This document shows, piece after piece, positions 1-5,072 of a stretch of DNA of 6,432 nucleotides. How positions within the stretch are numbered: position 1 is the first letter of the stretch; every line of letters begins with the position of its first letter. This stretch comes from CF-118 sp035934385 (lineage in GTDB: Bacteria; Chloroflexota; Dormibacteria; Dormibacterales; Dormibacteraceae): positions 1 through 6,432 of the forward strand of contig DASYXY010000043.1 in NCBI GenBank assembly GCA_035934385.1, in the 5' to 3' direction. A model generated the notes under the pieces. The model ran no database searches. It worked only from the letters and a program-made list of their open reading frames with translations, and had not been told where the DNA came from. The translations under genes and the position numbers were made by a program.

Positions 1-533
1 GTGGGCTCGATGCTCTGGGTGCCAGAGACGACCACGATTCCGTACCGCTCCTCCAGCAGCTCGTAGAAGGAGTGGTCCTCCAGGTCGGCCTTCGTCAGCC
101 CCGGGACGAGTGCCTCTGGAATGTGCAGCACCTCCATGGCCATCGGCTGGTCGTCGGCGAGGCGCAGCCGCTTCACGCGCACAAGCCGCGCCTCGGGCGA
201 GACCTGCAAACGGCGCGCAAGCCTCGCCCCGGTGGAGGTGACCACGAGCTCGAGGGTCCGGCTGCCCGGGACCATGCCACGGCGCCGCATGTCCTCGCTG
301 AAGGAGGTGAGGGTCAGCGGCTGGGCGATCTTTGGCTCGGTCACGTAGGTGCCGCTGCCGTGACGGCGGTCGAGGTACCCGTCACGGACCAGCTCGTCCA
401 GGGCCGCCCGAATCGTGAGGCGGGAGACGCCGAGCTCCTGCGTCAGCTGGCGCTCGGACGGGATGGTTTGACCTACCGCCAGCGCCTCCATGAGGTCGAG
501 CACGCGCTCGCGCGTCTCCTCTTGCTTGGTCAT
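1..533 (-). CDS. GntR-family transcriptional regulator with UTRA domain (HutC/DasR-like), 3' end outside window
   Basis: Leftward gene cut by the window start; about 177 codons are visible from an ATG at 533-531. Residues 24-64 form the GntR winged helix-turn-helix: an IPSERQLTQELGVSRLTIR stretch, then ALDELVRDGYLDRRHGSGTYV, with the conserved wing motif GSGTYV. A UTRA effector-binding domain starts near residue 75 and continues to the edge, with the typical run PMAMEVLHIPEALVPGL and then HSFYELLEERYG. HutC-type GntR proteins are dimeric DNA-binding repressors released by a small ligand, often a sugar phosphate (glucosamine-6-phosphate for DasR/NagR) or an amino-acid derivative. The domain style is closest to the DasR/NagR branch, but the ligand cannot be read from sequence and the neighbours that might reveal it are off-window. 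The Shine-Dalgarno is weak (GGGACCGGG just upstream). A TGGT-N4-ACCA operator in its own promoter suggests autorepression. Confidence 0.93.
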   Translation of the reverse strand, partial: MTKQEETRERVLDLMEALAVGQTIPSERQLTQELGVSRLTIRAALDELVRDGYLDRRHGSGTYVTEPKIAQPLTLTSFSEDMRRRGMVPGSRTLELVVTSTGARLARRLQVSPEARLVRVKRLRLADDQPMAMEVLHIPEALVPGLTKADLEDHSFYELLEERYGIVVVSGTQSIEP

Positions 534-584
534 GCCCGGTCCCGACCGAAGTGGTAAGGCCCTCTGGCTTGGTTCACGCACGGG

Positions 585-613
585 AGTTAAGCACATCCCG
601 ACCAAGTGGTCAA
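585..613 (-). promoter_or_regulatory. Predicted promoter of the GntR regulator gene
   Basis: Read on the minus strand: a -35 box TTGACC (613-608), a 17-base spacer, and a -10 hexamer TTAACT (590-585) preceded by TGC, which makes an extended -10. The -35 matches the housekeeping consensus at five of six positions and the spacing is ideal; the -10 alone is modest (three of six). The start of transcription would fall near 578, giving a leader of about 45 bases before the ATG at 533. The operator at 604-621 covers the -35 box. Confidence 0.6.
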
Positions 614-621
614 TACCACTT
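604..621. promoter_or_regulatory. Inverted-repeat operator, probably for the GntR/HutC-type regulator
   Basis: A perfect palindrome AAGTGGT-CAAT-ACCACTT, two 7-base arms around a 4-base centre. The core TGGT-N4-ACCA has the same architecture as the sites of the DasR/NagR group (TGGTCTAGACCA-like). It overlaps the -35 box of the leftward promoter, so binding should block transcription of the regulator itself. A matching single half-site, AAGTGGT, lies at 549-555 in the predicted leader and could be a weaker second contact. That the adjacent GntR protein binds here is inferred from position and architecture. Confidence 0.65.
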
Positions 622-775
622 TTCGTAGCCTGGCGATCCGGCGGGAAATGTCGGGGCTGCGAGCCGGGTCCTGAACCGATCTTTACCGGACCTTGACCTG
701 CTTGAACTTCAGGGAGCCTAAATTCTCCCTTCAGCGGCCAGAGTTGTGGCCGAAAAACCAAGGGGTAGGAGTGAA
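622..775. other. Upstream region of the secreted-protein gene (no gene)
   Basis: I see no coding potential here. It holds a possible rightward -10 hexamer TAAATT at 719-724. The TTGACC at 693-698 lies 20 bases before it, too far for a normal housekeeping promoter, so the promoter call is weak. A 6-base stem inverted repeat, CGGCCA-GAGTTG-TGGCCG, occupies 735-752 in what would be the leader of the next gene. It has no following T-run on either strand, so it is not an intrinsic terminator. The Shine-Dalgarno AGGAG at 767-771 closes the region. Confidence 0.4.
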
Positions 776-994
776 GTGAAGAGAATACTGTTCAGTCTGG
801 CTGTCTGCGTCGGCCTGCTCGCGGCCGGGACCACCACGGCCAGCGCACAGGTGCTGTGCCACGACGACCCGACGCTGGGAGTCTCGGTGCCCGGTGTGCA
901 GACCGGGCTCAACGTCACCGCGCTGGGCTCGAACGTCTTCGCCACCAGCGGCAACGGCTCGACGAGCTTCGGCTTCACCATCGGCACGCCGTAG
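776..994 (+). CDS. Small secreted protein of unknown function (72 residues)
   Basis: I do not recognise this family. The GTG at 776-778 is chosen because AGGAG (767-771) precedes it by four bases and because the product then opens with a textbook Sec signal peptide: basic VKR, a hydrophobic core at about residues 4-18 (ILFSLAVCVGLLAAG), and an ASA|Q cleavage site after residue 24. An upstream in-frame GTG at 746 would add a charged extension and lacks a comparable ribosome site. The predicted mature chain is about 48 residues, rich in Gly, Ser, Thr and Val, with a single Cys (Cys28) close to its start and no recognisable motif; it is probably exported or surface-exposed. It lies 13 bases before the HD-GYP gene with no terminator between, so the two are probably co-transcribed. 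Confidence 0.7.
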   Translation: MKRILFSLAVCVGLLAAGTTTASAQVLCHDDPTLGVSVPGVQTGLNVTALGSNVFATSGNGSTSFGFTIGTP

Positions 995-1007
995 CGGTCG
1001 ACCAGCC

Positions 1008-2348
1008 GTGAAGCGGGTCCTCCGCGTCTACCTGCTGGGAATGACTCTCCCAGCGGTGCTGGTCGCCTCCGGCCTTCTGGCCTATCCGCACAGCTCAGCC
1101 GACCCCGTGCTGGCGGGCGCCCTGGCGGCGGTCGGCGTGCTGGCGGCCAACTTCCCGGTGATGATCCGCAAGAACTACAAGGCCGACGCCGCCCCGGCGG
1201 TCGACCTCGCGTTCGTGGTCCTGTTCCCGGCGGGAGCGGCGGTGGCGCTGGTCGGGCTCTGCCGGCTGGTCGGGGACGGGATCCTTTGCCTGCGCCGCAA
1301 CCCGGCCACCGGCAAGCGCCGGCGGCGACCGGTCGACCTGATCTTCAACACCGGCCAGCTGATGGTCTCGGCTGCGGCTGCCGCGATCGTTTTCAAAGGC
1401 CTGGCCTCGGCCGCGTTGCTTCCCGACGGTGCCGGCCAGTTCCTGGCCGCGCTCGGCGCCGCGGTCACGATGTACGTCGTCAACATCGCGCTTCTCGTGG
1501 TCGCGGTGGCGATGATGAGCCGGCGCAATCCCTTCGAGGTGTGGGTGGAGGCCGCCGGAGTGGACCTCAAGCTGACGGCGGCCGTGTACGCCGCCGGCTA
1601 CCTGCTCGCGCTCACCTCCGCCACCCACCCCTGGATCGCGCTGCTGGCGGTCGCCCCTCTCGCGGGCCTGCAGGTAGCGCTCCAGCGTTCCGTGCAGATG
1701 CGTGATCAGACGATCGCCGCCGTGGAGTCGATGGCGGACGTCGTCGACAAGCGCGACCCGTACACGTTCGAGCATTCACAGAGCGTCGCGAGGCACGCGG
1801 TCGCGATCGCGCACCGCCTGCGCCTGCCCGAACGCGATGTGGAACTGATCCGGCTCGCCGCGCGCGTGCACGACCTGGGCAAGATCGCGGTTCCCGACGA
1901 GGTCCTGCACAAGCAGGGACGGCTCACCGACGAGCAGTTCGCGATCATGAAGAAGCATCCGGTCACCGGTGCCGAGATCCTCGCCAAGTTTCCCGAGTAC
2001 CGGCGTGGTCGCGAGCTGGTGCTGGCGCACCACGAGCGGATCGACGGACGAGGCTACCCGCGCGGCCTGGCGGACGACGCGATTCCGCTGGGGGCACGGG
2101 TCATCGCGGTCGCGGATTCATGGGACGCGATGACCTCGAACCGGCCATACCGGCAGGCGCTCGAGCCGCACGTCGCGATGGCCGAGCTGCTGCGAGGCCG
2201 TGGCATCCAGTGGGATGCAAGCGTCGTCGACGCGTTCGCCGCGACCATGCCTGATGCAATTCCGCCCGAGTTTGAGCCCGAACCTGAGCGGGCGGGCGTC
2301 GTGCCCTTGCTTCGTTCGCTGGGAGCCGCGACCGAAATCCTGAGCTAG
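1008..2348 (+). CDS. Membrane-anchored HD-GYP domain protein, probable cyclic-di-GMP phosphodiesterase
   Basis: A 446-residue protein when started at GTG 1008; the open frame reaches back to 894 but that part overlaps the secreted-protein gene and is Arg/Ser-rich. An ATG at 1041 is an alternative start. Residues 7-26, 33-54, 64-93, about 111-136, 144-170 and 187-225 are hydrophobic, giving six or seven membrane spans in a domain I cannot name. A linker (RSVQMRDQTIAAVESMADVVDKRDPYT) leads to the HD-GYP domain, residues about 245-400. Its metal and signature residues are intact: His256 (EHS), His288-Asp289 with Lys292 (HDLGK), His317 (KKHP), His341-His342, the GYP signature HHERIDGRGYP (341-351) and Asp370 (VADSWDAM). 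HD-GYP enzymes hydrolyse cyclic-di-GMP to pGpG or GMP. No GGDEF or EAL domain is present. Its stop overlaps the folE stop on the other strand. Confidence 0.92.
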   Translation: MKRVLRVYLLGMTLPAVLVASGLLAYPHSSADPVLAGALAAVGVLAANFPVMIRKNYKADAAPAVDLAFVVLFPAGAAVALVGLCRLVGDGILCLRRNPATGKRRRRPVDLIFNTGQLMVSAAAAAIVFKGLASAALLPDGAGQFLAALGAAVTMYVVNIALLVVAVAMMSRRNPFEVWVEAAGVDLKLTAAVYAAGYLLALTSATHPWIALLAVAPLAGLQVALQRSVQMRDQTIAAVESMADVVDKRDPYTFEHSQSVARHAVAIAHRLRLPERDVELIRLAARVHDLGKIAVPDEVLHKQGRLTDEQFAIMKKHPVTGAEILAKFPEYRRGRELVLAHHERIDGRGYPRGLADDAIPLGARVIAVADSWDAMTSNRPYRQALEPHVAMAELLRGRGIQWDASVVDAFAATMPDAIPPEFEPEPERAGVVPLLRSLGAATEILS

Positions 2349-2941
2349 GCGCCCGCGCGGCGGCCGGCGAGCTCCATGAACTCGGCGCGGAGCCGTCCGT
2401 CCTCTCGGTAAGCGCCGAGGACGCAGGAGGTGACCGTGACGCTCGCTGCCTTCTCGACGCCGCGCATCTCCACGCAGAGGTGCCGCGCCTCCATCACCAC
2501 GGCCACGCCCTTCGCGCTGGTCACATCTTCGACCGCCTCGGCGACCTCGCGCGTCATCCTCTCCTGGAGCTGCAGCCGGTGCGCGAATGCGTCCACGATG
2601 CGGGGCAGCTTGGACAGCCCGATCACTCGGCCGTTGGGCACATAGCCGATGTGGCAGCGCCCGAACATCGGCAGCATGTGGTGCTCGCACAGGCTGTAAA
2701 AGGGAATGTCACGCACAGTTACCGGATCGTCGCCTTGATGTGCGTAAAGCGCACCGCGTACAAGGGCCTGGATGTCGGTCTCATATCCGTCCGTCAGGTC
2801 CATCAGTGCGCGCGCAACGCGACGCGGCGTTGCTTCGAGGCCCTCGCGCTCAGGGTCTTCGCCCAGCGCGTTGAGGATCCGCCGAGCGGACTCTTCCAGC
2901 TCTTCGAAACGAGAGCGAGCGGACGGCTGGGGTAGGCTCAT
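2345..2941 (-). CDS. folE: GTP cyclohydrolase I (type IA)
   Basis: Converts GTP to 7,8-dihydroneopterin triphosphate and formate, the entry step to folate, tetrahydrobiopterin and 7-deazaguanine compounds. The 198-residue product has the family core: TPRRVARALMDLTDGY (38-53), FYSLCEHHMLPMFGRCHIGYVP (81-102), IGLSKLPRIVDAFAHRLQLQERMT (107-130) and the HLCVEMRGV segment (154-162). The zinc ligands Cys85, His88 and Cys156 and the catalytic His87 are all present, with the same 71-residue spacing between the two cysteines as in E. coli FolE (110 and 181). The start ATG (2941-2939) overlaps the stop of the PTPS/QueD-family gene as ATGA. An excellent Shine-Dalgarno GGAGGTGA (2956-2949) stands seven bases before it, inside that upstream gene. 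This implies translational coupling and a shared pathway: the product is the substrate of the enzyme encoded just upstream. Confidence 0.97.
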   Translation of the reverse strand: MSLPQPSARSRFEELEESARRILNALGEDPEREGLEATPRRVARALMDLTDGYETDIQALVRGALYAHQGDDPVTVRDIPFYSLCEHHMLPMFGRCHIGYVPNGRVIGLSKLPRIVDAFAHRLQLQERMTREVAEAVEDVTSAKGVAVVMEARHLCVEMRGVEKAASVTVTSCVLGAYREDGRLRAEFMELAGRRAGA

Positions 2942-3348
2942 TCGGCGCTCACCTCCGCCGCGTTGTTTTCCGACTCGACGACCCGGACCTTCAACAGCCG
3001 TGCCGGCGCCAGGTGCCGCTCGAGCTGCCTGAAGGCGGCGATGGCGATGTTCTCGGCGGTGGGCACGATGCCACGCAGAAAATCGACGTCTCGGTTCAGG
3101 TGGCGGTGGTCGACGGCCTCGATGAAGTGGCGGCGCAGCGCCGCGTCCACCTGCTTGAGGTTGATCACCATCCCGGTCTCCGGATCGACAGGTCCGCCGA
3201 CGGTGACCTCGACCACGTAGTTGTGGCCGTGATCTGTCGCGCACGCACCGAACACCTCGCGGTTGCGCTCGTCGCTCCACTCCGGGCGGCAGAGGATGTG
3301 CGCCGCCGCGAAGGTGGCACGCCTCTGGATCCGGACAAGTTCAGTCAC
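2938..3348 (-). CDS. 6-pyruvoyl-tetrahydropterin synthase / 6-carboxytetrahydropterin synthase (QueD) family protein
   Basis: A 136-residue protein starting at GTG 3348-3346. It acts on 7,8-dihydroneopterin triphosphate, making either 6-pyruvoyl-tetrahydropterin (PTPS, for tetrahydrobiopterin) or 6-carboxy-tetrahydropterin (QueD, for 7-deazaguanines). Zinc ligands His17, His40 and His42 are visible (FAAAHIL and the CATDHGHNY run), with nucleophile Cys36, the Asp80-His81 pair (VDHRHLN) and pterin-anchoring Glu125. The Cys-x3-HGH spacing is that of E. coli QueD. The segments HGHNYVVEVTVGGPVDPETGM and ESENNAAEV look more like PTPS than like E. coli QueD, which has TCTAGC in the last region. The exact reaction is therefore open. 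The gene overlaps folE by four bases (ATGA), so substrate producer and consumer are made together. No queC, queE or queF is in view, which weakens a queuosine reading but does not exclude it. Confidence 0.93.
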   Translation of the reverse strand: MTELVRIQRRATFAAAHILCRPEWSDERNREVFGACATDHGHNYVVEVTVGGPVDPETGMVINLKQVDAALRRHFIEAVDHRHLNRDVDFLRGIVPTAENIAIAAFRQLERHLAPARLLKVRVVESENNAAEVSAE

Positions 3349-3377
3349 TCAACACCCCCAATACAGAACGCCTACCG

Positions 3378-3397
3378 GGCAGGGTAACTTCCCTGCC
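3378..3397. repeat. Inverted repeat (hairpin) between the SDR and PTPS/QueD-family genes
   Basis: A perfect 7-base stem, GGCAGGG and CCCTGCC, around a 6-base loop, in the 59-base gap between the SDR stop and the GTG start of the next gene. No T-run follows on either strand, so it is not a standard intrinsic terminator. In the leftward transcript it would form about 48 bases before the PTPS/QueD-family start. It could be an mRNA-processing or stability element, a weak attenuator, or a protein-binding palindrome near a promoter. I see no convincing promoter for the downstream pair in the gap. Confidence 0.5.
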
Positions 3398-3407
3398 AGA
3401 TTCGCTA

Positions 3408-4028
3408 TTAGGGATCGAGGCGCAGGTTGGCGCCGGAAAGAGGCTCTGACTCCGGCGATGCAAGCCAGGCAATCAGCGGCGCCACCGCGTCCGGTTTCAG
3501 GCGCGGTCCGTCGACGCCGGCCACACGCAGCATCGCTGTGTCGACGGCGCCCGGGCTGATCGCGTTGACACGGATTCGGTACTCCCTGCCCTCCACCGCC
3601 AGCGCTTCGGTCAGTCCGGCCAGCCCCGACTTGGCCGCCACGTAGGCCGACATGCCCGCGAACTTTTCCGCGCCGGCGACGCCGGACAGGCTCGACACCA
3701 TGACGATGGAGCCGCCTTTCGCCTGCATGAGGCGGAACGCCTCACGGGAGCACAGGAACGCACCGCGCAATCCCGGCCCGAGCTGATCGTCCCAGTCGCC
3801 CGCCGACATATCCAAGAGCCGCCGCTTGATGAGCACCGCCGCGCAGTGCACGAGAGCGTCGAGGCTTTCGAATCGAGCGAACGCGTCGCGTACCTGGCCT
3901 TCGTCAGAGACATCACAACCTTCGCGGCGGCTGAGCGAGGTCACGTCCCAACCCCGCGAGCGCAGGGCGCCCACGACCGCCGAACCGATGCCGCCCGAGC
4001 CGCCTGTGACTACAGCGCGCCGGGTCAC
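3408..4028 (-). CDS. Short-chain dehydrogenase/reductase (SDR), NADP(H)-type
   Basis: A 206-residue classical SDR starting at GTG 4028-4026, slightly shorter than the usual 240-250. The nucleotide-binding motif TGGSGGIG is at residues 8-15. Ser33-Arg34-Arg35 at the end of the second strand favours NADP(H) over NAD(H). The usual NNAG is replaced by HCAA (61-64). The catalytic set is Ser113 (VSSLSG), Tyr129 and Lys133 (YVAAK), followed by the RVNAISPGAVDTAM segment typical of the family. Its start overlaps the glycosyltransferase stop as GTGA, with GAGGT as a plausible ribosome site, so the two are translationally coupled. The substrate is unknown. Sepiapterin reductase, the last enzyme of tetrahydrobiopterin synthesis, is also an SDR, and the PTPS-family and folE genes follow on the same strand, so a pterin or side-chain ketone substrate is a reasonable but unproven guess. 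Confidence 0.9.
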   Translation of the reverse strand: MTRRAVVTGGSGGIGSAVVGALRSRGWDVTSLSRREGCDVSDEGQVRDAFARFESLDALVHCAAVLIKRRLLDMSAGDWDDQLGPGLRGAFLCSREAFRLMQAKGGSIVMVSSLSGVAGAEKFAGMSAYVAAKSGLAGLTEALAVEGREYRIRVNAISPGAVDTAMLRVAGVDGPRLKPDAVAPLIAWLASPESEPLSGANLRLDP

Positions 4029-5053
4029 GAGGCGACCTCGGCGAGCGCGCGCTCGTAGCCGTCGAGCGCGCCTTCAAGGCCCAACCTGCGACGGGCGCTC
4101 GCTCTCACCTTGTCGCGGTCGAGTGTCAGGCATGCGCGAATCGCTTCGGCCAGCGAGCGCTTGTCATCCGGAGTGGCGAGGAATCCACTGACTCCGTGCT
4201 CGAGCACCTCGGGCATGGCGCCGCGACGGTAGGCCGCCACCGGGCATCCCGCCATCTGCGCCTCGGCGGCGACCAGCCCGAAGGGCTCGTCCCATTTCAC
4301 CGCGCAGATCGTGACCGCGCTCCGCGCCATCAGGCGGCGCAGGTCGAGGCGCGTGAGCTCGCCCATGTGCTCCGCTCCTTGCAGGTCCACCCCATAGGCC
4401 GGATCGTAGACGGAGCCCGCGATCCTCATAGGCAGGCCCACCGCGCGAGCTGCGGCGAGCGCGTCTTCGATCCCTTTCTCGGGCGAGATCCGACCGGCGA
4501 TCAGGGCCACCGCTTCCGGCGCGGAGGTCGGCACTTCGATGTCTTCCACCCCGTTCCGGAGCACGCGCCGGACCTCCACGCCTGCCGCGCGCCAGCCCCG
4601 CCGGCCGCTTTCCGACACCGCGGCAAGCTGGACCCGCGGTGTGGCGGCGGCGGCTTCGACGACCTCAGGCACGAGCGGAGGGAGATGCAGCGTGTGCAGC
4701 ACCGCGAGCCCGCGAGCCTGGACGAAGGCCGGCGCGTCGAACGCGTGCTGGCTGATCACGTCCGGCGGGTGCGACCGGATGTTGTCGAACATCGCCGCGA
4801 TCGCGGCCGCCACTCCCGGCGCCGACGGCGCCGGCCCGCCGAGCGGCATCACGAGAGCGCGCGCCGCGTCGTCCGGCTGCGGCACCGTGACCAGCGTTAC
4901 GCCTGGCACCTCCGAGCCTTCAACGCAGTGCAGCTCGACATCGTGTCCGCGATGAGCAAGACCGAGCGCGAGATCGCAAACCATCGCCTGCGCGCCGCCG
5001 CGCTGCGCGGGGCGGAGCGGCGTCACCGGTGAGGCCACCACTGCGATCCTCAT
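4025..5053 (-). CDS. GT-B fold glycosyltransferase, GT4-like
   Basis: A 342-residue retaining-type glycosyltransferase transferring a sugar from a nucleotide-sugar to an unknown acceptor, probably in the cytosol (no membrane span seen). The N-terminal acceptor domain opens with MRIAVVASPVTP and the Gly-rich loop RGGAQ (18-22). The donor half contains RNGVED (166-171), GRISPEKG (187-194; the Lys is the usual phosphate contact) and the EX7E signature EPFGLVAAE (Glu256, Glu264), followed by MAGCPVAAYRRGAMPEVLEHGVSGFL. This is the usual GT4 layout at a slightly short length. ATG 5053 is chosen as the first start; little Shine-Dalgarno is present, but a TAATTT hexamer six bases upstream suggests a leaderless mRNA. 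It overlaps the SDR gene by four bases. Actinobacterial GT4 enzymes serve many acceptors (lipids, inositol, natural products). In this context a pterin acceptor is possible, as with the cyanobacterial UDP-glucose:tetrahydrobiopterin glucosyltransferase. Confidence 0.9.
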   Translation of the reverse strand: MRIAVVASPVTPLRPAQRGGAQAMVCDLALGLAHRGHDVELHCVEGSEVPGVTLVTVPQPDDAARALVMPLGGPAPSAPGVAAAIAAMFDNIRSHPPDVISQHAFDAPAFVQARGLAVLHTLHLPPLVPEVVEAAAATPRVQLAAVSESGRRGWRAAGVEVRRVLRNGVEDIEVPTSAPEAVALIAGRISPEKGIEDALAAARAVGLPMRIAGSVYDPAYGVDLQGAEHMGELTRLDLRRLMARSAVTICAVKWDEPFGLVAAEAQMAGCPVAAYRRGAMPEVLEHGVSGFLATPDDKRSLAEAIRACLTLDRDKVRASARRRLGLEGALDGYERALAEVAS

Positions 5054-5059
5054 CGCTCG

Positions 5060-5065
5060 AAATTA
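5060..5065 (-). promoter_or_regulatory. Predicted -10 element (TAATTT) for leaderless glycosyltransferase mRNA
   Basis: On the minus strand TAATTT fits the actinobacterial TAnnnT pattern. It ends six bases before the ATG at 5053, so transcription would begin at or next to the A of the start codon. The lack of a Shine-Dalgarno in front of that ATG agrees with a leaderless message. No clear -35 box is seen at the right distance. The element lies in the 19-base gap between two divergent genes, so any rightward promoter must overlap it. Confidence 0.45.
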
Positions 5066-5072
5066 GTCTGAT

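Noticed and set aside
735..752. Hairpin CGGCCA-GAGTTG-TGGCCG as a terminator or riboswitch
   Set aside because: The stem is only six bases and no T-run follows; in a GC-rich region this may be chance. Kept only as a note in the upstream region.
894..1007. Upstream start of the HD-GYP frame at 894
   Set aside because: It overlaps the secreted-protein gene and encodes an Arg/Ser-rich stretch; GTG 1008 gives a normal membrane-protein N-terminus.
2942..3280. Upstream extension of the folE frame to 3280
   Set aside because: That part is Arg-rich and lies over the PTPS/QueD-family gene in another frame. The ATG at 2941 has an excellent Shine-Dalgarno and matches the FolE N-terminus.
2345..3348. 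Queuosine biosynthesis operon
   Set aside because: FolE and a QueD-family protein alone are not enough; no queC, queE or queF and no preQ1 riboswitch-like leader is visible. Left as an alternative, not a call.
3349..3407. Promoter for the PTPS/folE pair
   Set aside because: Only scattered TAnnnT-like hexamers without a matching -35 box were found.
4196..5032. Long open frame of 278 codons on the plus strand
   Set aside because: It is antisense to the glycosyltransferase gene, is Arg/His-rich and shows no domain; it is a high-GC shadow frame.
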